Below, in pieces: positions 25,690-35,132 of a stretch of 39,658 nucleotides of DNA. Under the pieces are notes generated by a model. It was not told the origin of the DNA. It did not search any database and was given only the letters and a program-made list of their open reading frames with translations. Origin of the DNA: Deltaproteobacteria bacterium (lineage in GTDB: Bacteria > Myxococcota_A > UBA9160 > UBA4427); NCBI GenBank assembly GCA_002691205.1, contig NZHD01000052.1:1-39658 (forward strand). The letters are read 5' to 3'. Each line of letters starts with the position of its first letter. The stretch's first letter is position 1. The translations under genes were made by a program, and so were the position numbers.

Positions 25690-28098
25690 CTAGACTGGAT
25701 TGTATTCGCCTGGCGGATCTTCTAAAACCCCTTGAAGAATCAGTTCTTCCGTCTCTTCCGCCGTAAGGCCTAGTACACTCATCGCAATTTCTCGAGTGTG
25801 CTCTCCGAGCAAAGGAGCTTGCCAAATCATCACTTCCGGGAGATCACTCCCGATAAACGCGGGCCCCTCCAGCAAGATGGTGCTCAGTTCTTGCTGCTGA
25901 AGCGGCTTCGCATAATCCCGATGCAACATTTGCGGATCGCTCATATGGTGTCCCGGGTGAGCAACGATGCCGCAAGGAACCCTCTCTGCTTGACAGGCCT
26001 CCATGACGGCTCTCGGAGTCTGCACTCGAGTCCACTCAGCGATGTGACTATCCAGTTCCGACCTTGCTTCAACGCGACCAGACGCCTCGACAAAGCGTAC
26101 ATCCGCCGACCAAGCGGGCGAGCCCATCGCCCGAACAAGGCCCTGCCATTCCTCGTCGCTCCGGACCGTGATCACGCACCACTCTTCGGTCTCATCATCC
26201 TGGCAGGGGTAACACCCCCAAGGCGCTCCGCGTGAGCTTGCATTTCCAGCAGGCAAAACACTGCCCGGCGATAGGCTTTCCTTCGCAAAGAGATCACCAA
26301 GAAGTCCGATCGCCGTCTCAAATTGGGCGGCATCGTTATGGGAGCCCGTGCCCGTTCGTAATCGTCCAACGAGCCCCGCGATAATTGCGATGGGACCCAA
26401 GCGACCGACAAAGTGATCCGGATAAACGGCCGTAGAGCCGGCGGGTTCTGCGACATCCTCAGGATAATTCCAAAGATACTGCAAGCCACTCAGCGGATGA
26501 GTGTTCGGTCCATATCCTATCCAATCTTTCCAGGGGCCGTACGCGCCTGCCATCTGACTGGAGAAACTCACAATCCCTGGATTCATCTCACGTAAGGCTT
26601 GTGCGCCAAAACCTAATTTTTCTGTGGTTCCCGTCGCGTTGTTTTCGATAAACACATCTGCGCTTTTGACTAAATCTCGAACCAACTCTCGACCACGTTC
26701 ATGATTTAGGTCCACTCCAAAACTTCGCTTCGTTCGATTTGACGAAGAAAAAGAAGGGTTCATATAGCTACTCATGATCACTCGGATGAAATCGGGCGCT
26801 GTCGCACTCTCTATCTTGATCACCTCCGCGCCATACTCCGCAAGAATACGCGCCGCCTCCACACCGACAGCACCGACCCCACAGTCTATGACTCGAATCC
26901 CCTCCAGCGGATACCCTCCAGCCGGCTCTTCACTGGGTTTCTGAAAAAGAGTCTCCATCGCCTCCCTCTCCACTGAGGCTGAGAAAGAGGGAAGTTCGCC
27001 CCTTTTATCTAAGTCGGGTGCACCTAAAGCTGGCCCTATCCGTTTCTCATCTCGAGTGAAAAAACCAGATGGAATGCTCGCAGACACTCCACCTCCCATC
27101 GCTACTTCTTTAAAGGTTTTTCTCCCCAACGCATGCTCGTTACGCATGACTTCAGATGGGTTCAAAAGAGGAGTCGCTGGAATTCCGCGACGCTGCGCCT
27201 CGCACGCAACATCAATTTTTTGCTTGTCCCTAAAAAAACCCTCTAGAACAGGAACAATCTTATCCATATTCATCAGTCGATTGATAAACTGCGTATAGGA
27301 CGGGTCCATGAGTTCCTCTGGATGTCCAATCCAATCGAGCAGAGCCTGCCAATGCTTGGGCGGCAAGATAATCATTCGAACGAAGCCATCTGCGCAGGCA
27401 TATAGGGTGTAAATCCCCGAACCCGCTCGCTCTCCAATACCCGGATTCAATGAGAAGTTCGGAAGAGACCAATCAGTAAGGTTGGCAACCGCTTCCATCG
27501 TCGAAACATCAACATGCTGGCCCCGCCCCGTCCTGAGGCGTTTGAAGAAAGCCAGTAAAGTTCCCATGGCTCCTGCACCACCCACTACGTCATAGGCAAA
27601 ACTTCCGGGCACACAGACCGGAGGCTTCTCTCTACGCCCAGCCCGATACATCATCCCGCCCATGGCCACACCCACCATGTCCGTACCCACGTAATTCGCG
27701 TAAGGGCCTGTCTGGCCAAAATCACTGATTGAGGTCACGATCAAATGAGGATGTCGCTTGATAAGCGTCTCTGGCGAAATCCCAAGACCAGCCAGATAAC
27801 CAGGCTCAAAGGACTCAATCAGAACGTCTGCATCGGCTAAAAGCTCAACCAATTGATTACGCCCCTCCGGACGCTCTAAATCAAGGGTGCCTCCCCTTTT
27901 TCCAGCATTTCGGAAACCGAAATACAGGCTCGTTTCACCGTCTTCTGCGAACGGCGGCAATCCACGGGAAATGCCTCCCCCTGGAGGTTCAATTCGAAGG
28001 ACTTCGGCACCCAAATCGGAAAGAAGCCGGCCACAAAGCTCACCTTTCTCATCTGCGAGATCAACAATTCTTAAACCTAAGAGCGGTGACGTACTCAT
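25690..28098 (-). CDS. Tandem-domain CaiB/BaiF family III CoA-transferase
   Basis: This is 802 residues, about twice the usual 400, made of two family III CoA-transferase units. The first runs from residue 7 (LRIVDLADEKG, RLLSDLGAEVLRIE) to about 385. The second starts near 399 (IRVIDCGVGAVGVEAARILA) and runs to the end. Each carries the expected catalytic Asp: Asp197 in GQHVDVSTMEA and Asp589 in SHNDAAQFE. Such enzymes move CoA between carboxylic acids and so activate substrates such as carnitine, bile acids, formate/oxalate or aromatic acids. AAGGAG precedes the ATG. Only 31 bases separate it from the upstream amidohydrolase, so the pair is probably co-transcribed. Confidence 0.9.
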   Translation of the reverse strand: MSTSPLLGLRIVDLADEKGELCGRLLSDLGAEVLRIEPPGGGISRGLPPFAEDGETSLYFGFRNAGKRGGTLDLERPEGRNQLVELLADADVLIESFEPGYLAGLGISPETLIKRHPHLIVTSISDFGQTGPYANYVGTDMVGVAMGGMMYRAGRREKPPVCVPGSFAYDVVGGAGAMGTLLAFFKRLRTGRGQHVDVSTMEAVANLTDWSLPNFSLNPGIGERAGSGIYTLYACADGFVRMIILPPKHWQALLDWIGHPEELMDPSYTQFINRLMNMDKIVPVLEGFFRDKQKIDVACEAQRRGIPATPLLNPSEVMRNEHALGRKTFKEVAMGGGVSASIPSGFFTRDEKRIGPALGAPDLDKRGELPSFSASVEREAMETLFQKPSEEPAGGYPLEGIRVIDCGVGAVGVEAARILAEYGAEVIKIESATAPDFIRVIMSSYMNPSFSSSNRTKRSFGVDLNHERGRELVRDLVKSADVFIENNATGTTEKLGFGAQALREMNPGIVSFSSQMAGAYGPWKDWIGYGPNTHPLSGLQYLWNYPEDVAEPAGSTAVYPDHFVGRLGPIAIIAGLVGRLRTGTGSHNDAAQFETAIGLLGDLFAKESLSPGSVLPAGNASSRGAPWGCYPCQDDETEEWCVITVRSDEEWQGLVRAMGSPAWSADVRFVEASGRVEARSELDSHIAEWTRVQTPRAVMEACQAERVPCGIVAHPGHHMSDPQMLHRDYAKPLQQQELSTILLEGPAFIGSDLPEVMIWQAPLLGEHTREIAMSVLGLTAEETEELILQGVLEDPPGEYNPV

Positions 28099-28129
28099 AA
28101 TCTCTCCTTAACGCATGAGCATAAGGAAC

Positions 28130-29308
28130 CTAGTTTGCAGCGAGTAGTGAATACCCATTCTCTCGCATCACACTGCGTACTTCAATATCTGAAAATCCAT
28201 CGAGTTCAGAAACGTACGAAAGTGGATCTGCCAGACCCTCTGCATGAGGAAAATCCGACCCAAAGAGAATGTTTTCAGCCCCAATCAAATCTTTTAAGCC
28301 CAACATGTCGTCTTCATAATAAGGCGCTACCCAGCAGTGCTCTCTAAGCGCCTCAACTGGGTCTCGCCTAAATGACATAGGCATCTGGCCATATGCTTTT
28401 TTTAACCTTCGAACAAGATCGAAAACCCAGTGACTCCCACACTCGATACTCGCTACCCGTACATGCGGATGTCGATCGAATAAACCGTGACAAATCAAAG
28501 CCGCATAGGTGTCGTGAATCGGTTCCGGAGAGAGGCACGTAATGATGGGATCAAATACAAACGCACGAAACTCGCGACCTCCGCCCCACGCTTCTACCGT
28601 AAACTGTCGATAGCCAGAGTCACCTGAGTGAAAGGTCACAGGAATTCTTGCTTCATTCACCCGGGCCCAAAAACCATCAAAACGAGAATCCGCCAATGAA
28701 ACACTTCGGTTGCCTTCGGGCACAGGCCCGGGCACCATGGAAATGAGCCGAGCACCGCGTGTCAAAAGTGAGTCTAACTCCCGTTCGGCCCAGCCTGGAT
28801 CCATAAGGCTGATATAGGGTGCTGCAAAAATTCGATTCTGATACGAGAAGCCCCAGTCTTCTTCAAGCCAACGATTAAAACCCGTGAAAGCAGCGCAAGC
28901 CGCTTCGGGATCGAGGCGTAAACTTTCTTGCATTCCCACACCAAGTGTTGGATAAAACAAAGCCCCCTCAATGCCTTGTTGATCCATCTGCTCGAGTCGC
29001 GCATCCCGATCGCGATAGGCAGGCGAAATCGGACTCAGCTCACCAAAAAGTTGACGAACGTCCTTATTTTCCGGGTTCCGGCCGCGAAAAAATTCATCGA
29101 GACAACCGGGCTTCGCCACAGGGTCAAAGGTCGGGTTGGGAATGAAACGGTTGACTCGACCGGCTACAAGCAGACGTTTGCGCCCTGAAACTTCGGCCCA
29201 CTCCATACAGCGGCTCTGCATCCGCCGATCCACATGCCGAATAAAAGCATCCTCGGCCTCATAATAATGATGATCCGCATCAAAAACCTTGAAATCAAAA
29301 TCCGCCAT
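28130..29308 (-). CDS. Amidohydrolase family 2 (PF04909-like) metal-dependent hydrolase
   Basis: This is 392 residues from the ATG at 29308, chosen because AAGGAG lies 7 bases upstream. A start at 29398 would add 30 unlikely residues. VFDADHHYYE supplies the first metal site of amidohydrolase-2 proteins, the central region has IPVTFHSGD, and the end has FGSDFPHAEG with the catalytic Asp. Family members include decarboxylases (ACMSD, resorcylate) and hydrolases in aromatic and natural-product breakdown. The chemistry could be either. It is first in a probable unit with the double CoA-transferase and is divergent from the second PF04909 gene. Confidence 0.87.
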   Translation of the reverse strand: MADFDFKVFDADHHYYEAEDAFIRHVDRRMQSRCMEWAEVSGRKRLLVAGRVNRFIPNPTFDPVAKPGCLDEFFRGRNPENKDVRQLFGELSPISPAYRDRDARLEQMDQQGIEGALFYPTLGVGMQESLRLDPEAACAAFTGFNRWLEEDWGFSYQNRIFAAPYISLMDPGWAERELDSLLTRGARLISMVPGPVPEGNRSVSLADSRFDGFWARVNEARIPVTFHSGDSGYRQFTVEAWGGGREFRAFVFDPIITCLSPEPIHDTYAALICHGLFDRHPHVRVASIECGSHWVFDLVRRLKKAYGQMPMSFRRDPVEALREHCWVAPYYEDDMLGLKDLIGAENILFGSDFPHAEGLADPLSYVSELDGFSDIEVRSVMRENGYSLLAAN

Positions 29309-29596
29309 TGTCTTCTCCTTCAGTGACCCTTGCCCCACTCTAGGGCCCTTTATCCAGATAAACCTTAAATGACTCTTACATAGACTCTTCAGCTGCAATC
29401 ACTTGCCCGTCAACTACGACGAGCTCTCGATCAAGAACCTCAAAACGCTTCGACATGACTCCGAGAAAGCGTACAGCGGTTCAATTAAGACCAAGGGCAA
29501 TCAGACTGTGCCTTTTACCTGAGTTCAATTCAAATAGAAGAGCCCCTTGTATCCCATAGCGCGATATGATTGCTCGAAAGATTTCAAGGAGACTTT

Positions 29597-30466
29597 ATGA
29601 CGATGCCAAGCGAGATTCCAATCATTGACCTCATGCTAGGCCTTCCTAGTGAAGAAGCGAAACGAAGCTACGACTTTATGCGCCCCCTTTTCAAGGACAA
29701 ACAAAGCCTAGAGAGTTTCGACTTCCCAGTCGAGTACATGTTTAAAGATGTGCCCACGTTTTCAAAACTCGATGACCGTATCACCTATACGCTCGAGCAG
29801 ATGGATAAGTTTAATATCGAACGGGCCCTAATCGGAGTATCGCTCACCGACGAAGTTTCAAAAGCAGCGCTGCGACAACATCCAGATCGCTTTATCGCCT
29901 CCTGCAACACAGAGCCCAATGATGGAATGGAGGATATCCGCAATATTGTACGACTTCATGAGGAGTTTGACTTAAAGGCCGTAGGCGCTTTTCCCGCTGG
30001 ATGCGTCCCCCAAGTGCCCATCAACGACAAGCGTTTCTATCCCGTCTACGCGAAATGTGTTGAGCTCGATATTCCAATCTTCTGCTGTGTCGGCGTACCG
30101 GGGCCACGCATCCCCATGATGTGTCAGCATGTTGAACTCATCGACGAAGTCATGTGGTTTTTCCCTGACCTCAAATTTGTTATGCGCCATGGAGCGGAGC
30201 CCTGGGATGATCTCGCCGTAAAGCTGATGCTCAAATGGCCCAACCTTTATTATTCAACCAGCGCTTTCGCGCCCAAGTACTATCCCGAATCCATCATCAA
30301 CTATGCAAATACTCGAGGTGCAGACAAAATTCTTTATGCGGGTTACTTCCCAATGGGCTTGTCCCTTGAACGCATTTTTGAAGACATGCCTTCGGTTCCA
30401 TTCCGTGATCACGTTTGGCCAAAGTTTCTTCGCGAGAATGCTTTGCGTGTCCTCGGGATTGATTAG
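29597..30466 (+). CDS. Amidohydrolase family 2 (PF04909-like) protein, second copy
   Basis: This is 289 residues from the ATG at 29597, which has AAGGAG 5 bases upstream. A TTG at 29570 is in frame but would contain that site. It starts with IPIIDLMLGL in place of the usual D-x-H metal motif, a notable deviation. The later signatures are KFVMRHGAEPWDDLA and the Tyr/Gly-rich ILYAGYFPMG, where family members usually have GSD(F/Y)P. With both N-terminal His and the late Asp altered, metal binding or catalysis may be lost or changed. It is divergent from the other PF04909 gene across 288 bases and is not a close copy of it. Confidence 0.8.
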   Translation: MTMPSEIPIIDLMLGLPSEEAKRSYDFMRPLFKDKQSLESFDFPVEYMFKDVPTFSKLDDRITYTLEQMDKFNIERALIGVSLTDEVSKAALRQHPDRFIASCNTEPNDGMEDIRNIVRLHEEFDLKAVGAFPAGCVPQVPINDKRFYPVYAKCVELDIPIFCCVGVPGPRIPMMCQHVELIDEVMWFFPDLKFVMRHGAEPWDDLAVKLMLKWPNLYYSTSAFAPKYYPESIINYANTRGADKILYAGYFPMGLSLERIFEDMPSVPFRDHVWPKFLRENALRVLGID

Positions 30467-31025
30467 CCCCAACTCCTCCAACGCCTGCATTGATTCGGAC
30501 TCAACAAGAGAACTCTCAGGCAGCGAGAGGGTTGATTGCCCATGGACTCTCGAGGCAACAGAAAGCCTGCTCGCCTCTCTTTCGCCTTGGACCTCAAGTC
30601 AAAGCGGCCTTCGGGGCTCGACCACCGATGTACTTAAATCCTTGACCCCAGGACGGTTCACAAGCCGAGGAGCGGGGCCTTTGATTAAGAAAGTCCCCTC
30701 CTATACCCCTAAAAATAAAGGGGAATTGGAACTCTTATTTAAGGAAATCCGAGCTCAGTCTTTCTCACCGGGGTCGAAAGCGCCTTCTCCCGGGGGAATT
30801 TGTCGGCCGTGCCCCCTAATGCGGTGCACCCGAACGCTGCACCCGTTGTAGTTTTCTTCGGAGGGCATTTCGTGATATTTTAAGCCTTTGGGGAGCACAC
30901 TCGGGTCTTCGAAACAATTTGTTCGAGGGTCGATAGAGGGGCTTCCTTTTCTCGTTTATTGCGACAATCGGGCTCGGGCAAGAAAAAAGTAGCCTCTGTC
31001 AAAAAATTCAGGAGATCGGCCAGAT
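30467..31025. other. 559-base gap upstream of pckG without a convincing gene
   Basis: One open frame crosses the end of the amidohydrolase gene (30303-30851) but has no domain and a composition unlike its neighbours. A weak stem CCCCT/AGGGG occurs at 30706-30723. I see no tRNA or known riboswitch. The stretch must carry the pckG promoter and leader, with AGGAG about 10 bases before the ATG at 31026. Confidence 0.5.
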
Positions 31026-32810
31026 ATGACTTCTCACACAAAACTCACGGCTTGGGTCGAAGAAATGGCGGCACTGTGCGAACCCAATGAGATCCGTTGG
31101 TGCGATGGCTCCGAGGTTGAGTACAACGAGATGTTTCAGCTGATGCTCGACTCAGGAACAGCGATCCGACTGAACGAGGAACTCAGGCCCAATTCCTATT
31201 TGGTTCGATCTGACCCCGCCGATGTCGCTCGAGTCGAAGATCGAACATACATCTGTTCCGCGACCGAGGAGGATGCCGGGCCTACCAACAACTGGGCCGA
31301 TCCAACTGAAATGCGTGAAACACTTTCCGGTCTATTTCGCGGCAGCATGCGGGGTCGCACGATGTACGTGGTTCCTTTCAGCATGGGCCCCCTTGGATCT
31401 CACATTGCCCACATTGGAGTACAACTTACGGACTCTCCCTATGTCGTTGCCAATATGAGGATTATGACGCGAATGGGGCAAGCTGTGCTTGATGTGTTGG
31501 GCACCGACGGCAACTTTGTTCCCTGCATGCATTCGGTGGGCTATCCGTTGAGCGAAGGCCAAGAGGACGTCGCTTGGCCCTGTGATGGTGAAAATAAATA
31601 CATCGTTCACTTCCCCGAAGACCGCGAAATATGGTCCTATGGATCCGGCTACGGCGGCAATGCCTTGTTGGGCAAGAAATGCTTCGCCCTCCGGATCGCC
31701 TCAGCAATGGCTCGTGACGAAGGCTGGCTCGCCGAGCACATGCTCATTCTCAAAATCACGTCTCCCGAGAATGAAGTGAAGTATATCTGCGCTGCGTTTC
31801 CGAGTGCGTGTGGTAAGACCAACCTCGCCATGCTGAATCCAACGGTAAAGGGTTGGAAAGTTGAAACCATCGGAGATGACATTGCGTGGATGAAGTTTGG
31901 AAAAAACGGTCAACTGCACGCCATCAATCCAGAAGCTGGTTTTTTCGGCGTCGCACCGGGCACAAACATGACTTCTAACCCGAACGCCATGATGACCCTG
32001 GACAAGAACTCGATCTTCACAAACTGTGGGTTAACGCCCGACGGAGATGTCTGGTGGGAAGAAATGACCTCGGACGCACCTGATTCGCTGACCGACTGGC
32101 GGAACAACGAATGGGCCGCTGGAAACAAGACGCCAGCGGCACATCCCAATGCCCGCTTTACGGCCAACGCCGAGCAATGCCCAGTGATGGCCAGCGAATG
32201 GGAAAACCCAGACGGCGTTCCAATCAGCGCGATCCTCTTCGGTGGGCGGAGAGCAACGGTTGTCCCTCTCGTCGCCGAGGCTCGAGACTGGAAACACGGG
32301 ACCTTCATGGGCTCGATCATTAGTAGCGAAAAAACCGCGGCCGCAGCGGGCAAGATCGGCGAACTCCGCCGCGATCCCATGGCGATGCTTCCCTTCTGTG
32401 GATACAACATGGCCGACTACTGGGCACACTGGTTGAAAATTGGCGAGAAGGAAGGCGCCAACCTCCCCCAAGTCTATTATGTCAACTGGTTTCGCAAGAG
32501 CGATGGCGGTGACTTCCTTTGGCCAGGATTCGGCGAGAACAGCCGAGTTCTAAAATGGGTTTTCGGGCGCTGCGCCGGAACGGCCAAGGCCGTCGAAACC
32601 CCAATTGGCAACCTTCCCACCGCCGATTCCTTAGATCTCGATGGGCTGGATTTAGATGCTGAAGACCTAGAGACACTCCTCAGCCTAAACAAAGACGGTT
32701 GGCTCCAGGAACTGCCTCTGATCCGAGAATACTTCGCTCAATTCGGAGACCGGATGCCCAGTGAACTCTCGGCTCTAGTGGATCAGTTGGAGCACGATCT
32801 CAAAAGCTAG
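31026..32810 (+). CDS. pckG: Phosphoenolpyruvate carboxykinase (GTP)
   Basis: This 594-residue protein has the typical length of GTP-type PEPCK. It catalyses oxaloacetate + GTP to PEP + GDP + CO2, the entry step of gluconeogenesis. The defining P-loop with catalytic Cys is [15 protein letters not shown] (about 256-270). [10 protein letters not shown] carries the metal-binding Asp pair, and WAAGNK and [12 protein letters not shown] are also diagnostic. It is not the ATP-type enzyme (pckA). Its presence fits growth on organic acids, in keeping with the catabolic genes around it. It stands alone, with 559 bases upstream and 154 downstream before the next gene. Confidence 0.96.
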   Translation: MTSHTKLTAWVEEMAALCEPNEIRWCDGSEVEYNEMFQLMLDSGTAIRLNEELRPNSYLVRSDPADVARVEDRTYICSATEEDAGPTNNWADPTEMRETLSGLFRGSMRGRTMYVVPFSMGPLGSHIAHIGVQLTDSPYVVANMRIMTRMGQAVLDVLGTDGNFVPCMHSVGYPLSEGQEDVAWPCDGENKYIVHFPEDREIWSYGSGYGGNALLGKKCFALRIASAMARDEGWLAEHMLILKITSPENEVKYICAAFPSACGKTNLAMLNPTVKGWKVETIGDDIAWMKFGKNGQLHAINPEAGFFGVAPGTNMTSNPNAMMTLDKNSIFTNCGLTPDGDVWWEEMTSDAPDSLTDWRNNEWAAGNKTPAAHPNARFTANAEQCPVMASEWENPDGVPISAILFGGRRATVVPLVAEARDWKHGTFMGSIISSEKTAAAAGKIGELRRDPMAMLPFCGYNMADYWAHWLKIGEKEGANLPQVYYVNWFRKSDGGDFLWPGFGENSRVLKWVFGRCAGTAKAVETPIGNLPTADSLDLDGLDLDAEDLETLLSLNKDGWLQELPLIREYFAQFGDRMPSELSALVDQLEHDLKS

Positions 32811-32964
32811 ACGATCGAGATGGAGTGAGCTTCACGTCTATCCTACTGTACGTGGGGGTGCGCAATAGGCCCTCGACAGTGGAATATACCTGAAGGTAGT
32901 TTGACCCACGCGCTCGTCCTCTTATCATCCCAGGTATCCCATCAATATTCGAGAGGAGACCAGG

Positions 32965-34083
32965 ATGAGCGACACAAAGGCTGAAGGCGAGAGGTTTCGC
33001 CTGAGCTTTCTTATTTTACTGGTCGCGGCAATCTCAGCGGCCTTCATCGCCATGATCTGGGATTTTGTCACTCCCCTCCTTCTTGCGGCTATCTTCACGG
33101 GACTTTGCCGTCCCGTGCATCAGAAACTAACGCAATGGCTTGGCGGTAGGGTCGCACTCGCTTCAGCGGTCACTCTCCTGCTCATTCTATTTCTTCTTAT
33201 TGCCCCCATGATTGTCTTCCTAGGAGTCGTGGCCGGACAAGCAGTCGAGGTCACGGACACCATAAGACCATGGATTCAGGAAAGGATGGCGGCCAACCCA
33301 GCTGGAGAACTTGAAAACCCGATCAGGCTTCCCGATTTCCTTGAGCCCTATGAAAGCCAGATCTACTCTAAGGCTGGGCAAATCACTTCGAGCGTGGGTC
33401 AATTCTTATTTCAAACGCTTGCCGCACTCACTCGAGGAACCGTAAGTTTTCTCTTTGCTCTTTTTATCATGCTGTATTCAATGTTTTTCTTTTTGAGAGA
33501 CGGACATGGAATCCTTACAAAAATCCTCTACTACATTCCGCTCAGAAGCGAAGATGAACTGAGGATGGTCAATAAATTCGTCACTGTGACAAAAGCGACG
33601 CTCAAGGGAAGTCTGGTCATCGGTATTGTTCAGGGTGCTCTAGCCGGAGCCGCCTTCGGAGTGATCGGGATTCAAGGCGCAGCCTTCTGGGGAACCGTCA
33701 TGGCTGTTCTCTCAATTATTCCTGGAATCGGAACAGCGCTCGTCTGGGTCCCCGCAGCCATCTGGCTTTTCGCTAATGGGCAAACGGTCGAAGCGGCTGG
33801 ATTAACGATCTGGTGCACCGCTGTTGTGGGAACAGTCGATAATATTCTCAGGCCAAGACTTGTTGGGAGAGACACGCAGATGTCTGACCTACTCATTATG
33901 CTCTCCACGCTGGGAGGACTGCTCCTCTTTGGGGCCACGGGCCTTGTCGTCGGCCCGATCATGGCGGCACTCTTCGTCACAGTCTGGGAGATTTACGGGC
34001 AAGCCTTTTCAGCGTACCTTCCTCATGTCGACCCCTCTGAAGTACCCGGAGAGATCGCAAAGGCTCAAACTAAATCAGATTGA
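32965..34083 (+). CDS. AI-2E family transporter-like membrane protein
   Basis: The 372-residue integral membrane protein belongs to the PF01594 (AI-2E/PerM/YdiK) family. A hydrophobic N-terminal pair (LSFLILLVAAISAAFIAMIW, VTPLLLAAIFTGLCRPV) is followed by a soluble central part (about 95-150) and a C-terminal bundle. The bundle includes GVIGIQGAAFWGTVMAVLSIIPGIG and the conserved DNILRPRLVGRD, diagnostic of the family. Members include Na+/H+ antiporters and the autoinducer-2 exporter TqsA. The name 'AI-2' should not be taken as function. GAGGAG lies 7 bases before the ATG. The CDP-alcohol phosphotransferase gene follows 53 bases later and is likely in the same operon. Confidence 0.9.
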   Translation: MSDTKAEGERFRLSFLILLVAAISAAFIAMIWDFVTPLLLAAIFTGLCRPVHQKLTQWLGGRVALASAVTLLLILFLLIAPMIVFLGVVAGQAVEVTDTIRPWIQERMAANPAGELENPIRLPDFLEPYESQIYSKAGQITSSVGQFLFQTLAALTRGTVSFLFALFIMLYSMFFFLRDGHGILTKILYYIPLRSEDELRMVNKFVTVTKATLKGSLVIGIVQGALAGAAFGVIGIQGAAFWGTVMAVLSIIPGIGTALVWVPAAIWLFANGQTVEAAGLTIWCTAVVGTVDNILRPRLVGRDTQMSDLLIMLSTLGGLLLFGATGLVVGPIMAALFVTVWEIYGQAFSAYLPHVDPSEVPGEIAKAQTKSD

Positions 34084-34130
34084 GCTTCTAAAGATGACCG
34101 AATCCCCGAAAGAGAGCCGCACACTGCGGT

Positions 34131-34145
34131 GGAGGATTGAGACTG
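34131..34145 (+). promoter_or_regulatory. Strong ribosome-binding site abutting a TTG start
   Basis: GGAGGA at 34131-34136 is immediately followed by TTG 34137-34139. Normal spacing would put the start at CTG 34143. The choice changes only two residues. Confidence 0.5.
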
Positions 34146-35132
34146 TCTCCCATCAAATACGCTTATGACAGTGAACAAGATTCTGTCCTTAAACCCTACT
34201 ATCAGAAATGGGTTTGGGGACCCCTTCTTGAATTCATACCGGAATCATGGTCGCCCAATAGCCTGACTTTCCTATCCACCTCTTGCTGCGCACTGTCGTT
34301 TTTACTGGCTTCTCAAGCCAACCCGTCTTTTGTAGGAATGCTTGCCGCCGGGTTTCTTGTCTTCGCCTATGTATCTCTCGACAATATGGATGGCGCTCAT
34401 GCTCGACGCACCGGCAAGAGTTCAAGGCTGGGCGAGTTTCTCGATCACTGGCTCGACACGCTCAACAACGGATTCGTTGTTCTCGGAGCCTGCTTCGCCG
34501 TGGGACTTGAACCCTTCCTTACTCTTCTCGTCTTCTCGGCGACAAACTTGGCCTTTTACGGAGTGCAACTCGAACTGCGATATACCGGAGTGTTCCGAAT
34601 GGGTCGCGTAGCCGACATTGAAGGCAACACTGCAGTAAGCGGTCTATATATCCTGATTGCCCTCTTCGGAAGAGAGGTTTTCTTAGCCGAGCCAATCTCT
34701 GGTGGGCCCAGCTTGGCGCTCATCATCGGGCTTGGCGTAATGGGACAAGCCCTTTGGACTTTGTTCACGGCGGCGAAGCGACTTGACGGAAAGAAAAACG
34801 ACTTCATTCCAATTTTTGCATTCTGTGCTGTTCTCATCATCTGGTTTTTAACCGGAGCCATCACTTCGTCAGCCGCGCTCGCGATCGCTTTTTTTGTAAA
34901 TCCCGTCTTCACCAGTCGACCTATCCTGGCTCGGGTCCTCGACCAATCGACAACCTTAATGGACGGAATCGCTGTGTTAGCAGTTGTGCTCGGTCTTCTT
35001 ATCTCGATCTTTATGATTGATAGCATCGCGATGGGATGGTTGGTCGCGCTGATCATGATTGCAATCACGAGTCGCTATGCCTTCCAAACTGTATTGACGC
35101 TTCTCAGCGAATCGAATCACGAAGTCCCATGA
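34137..35132 (+). CDS. CDP-alcohol phosphatidyltransferase, eukaryote-like CEPT/EPT group
   Basis: This is 331 residues from a TTG at 34137. GGAGGA directly abuts this codon, so initiation may be unusual or lie a little further in (a CTG at 34143 has normal spacing). No in-frame ATG exists upstream before a stop. The catalytic signature DG-x2-AR-x8-G-x3-D-x3-D is exact and starts near residue 85. Its sequence DGAHARRTGKSS continues to LGEFLDHWLDT and is closer to eukaryotic choline/ethanolamine phosphotransferases (DGKQARRTGSSS type) than to PgsA or PssA. About eight hydrophobic helices follow. It would transfer a phospho-alcohol from a CDP-alcohol to a lipid. It converges on the MMPL gene and overlaps it by 16 bases. 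Confidence 0.88.
   Translation: MRLSPIKYAYDSEQDSVLKPYYQKWVWGPLLEFIPESWSPNSLTFLSTSCCALSFLLASQANPSFVGMLAAGFLVFAYVSLDNMDGAHARRTGKSSRLGEFLDHWLDTLNNGFVVLGACFAVGLEPFLTLLVFSATNLAFYGVQLELRYTGVFRMGRVADIEGNTAVSGLYILIALFGREVFLAEPISGGPSLALIIGLGVMGQALWTLFTAAKRLDGKKNDFIPIFAFCAVLIIWFLTGAITSSAALAIAFFVNPVFTSRPILARVLDQSTTLMDGIAVLAVVLGLLISIFMIDSIAMGWLVALIMIAITSRYAFQTVLTLLSESNHEVP

Noticed and set aside
30681-30707. Possible sigma-70 promoter (TTGATT, TATACC) upstream of pckG
   Set aside because: Spacing is only 15 bases and it lies over 300 bases before the gene. Too weak to call.
30303-30851. 182-codon frame overlapping the end of the second amidohydrolase
   Set aside because: Its first third is the amidohydrolase gene out of frame, and the rest has no domain.
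32965-34083. Naming the membrane protein an autoinducer-2 exporter
   Set aside because: The family label does not establish that substrate, and no lsr, luxS or related gene is present in the window.
34094-34168. 24-codon frame between the AI-2E and CDP-alcohol genes, overlapping the latter
   Set aside because: A leader peptide with translational coupling is conceivable, but there is only a weak site before its ATG and no other support.
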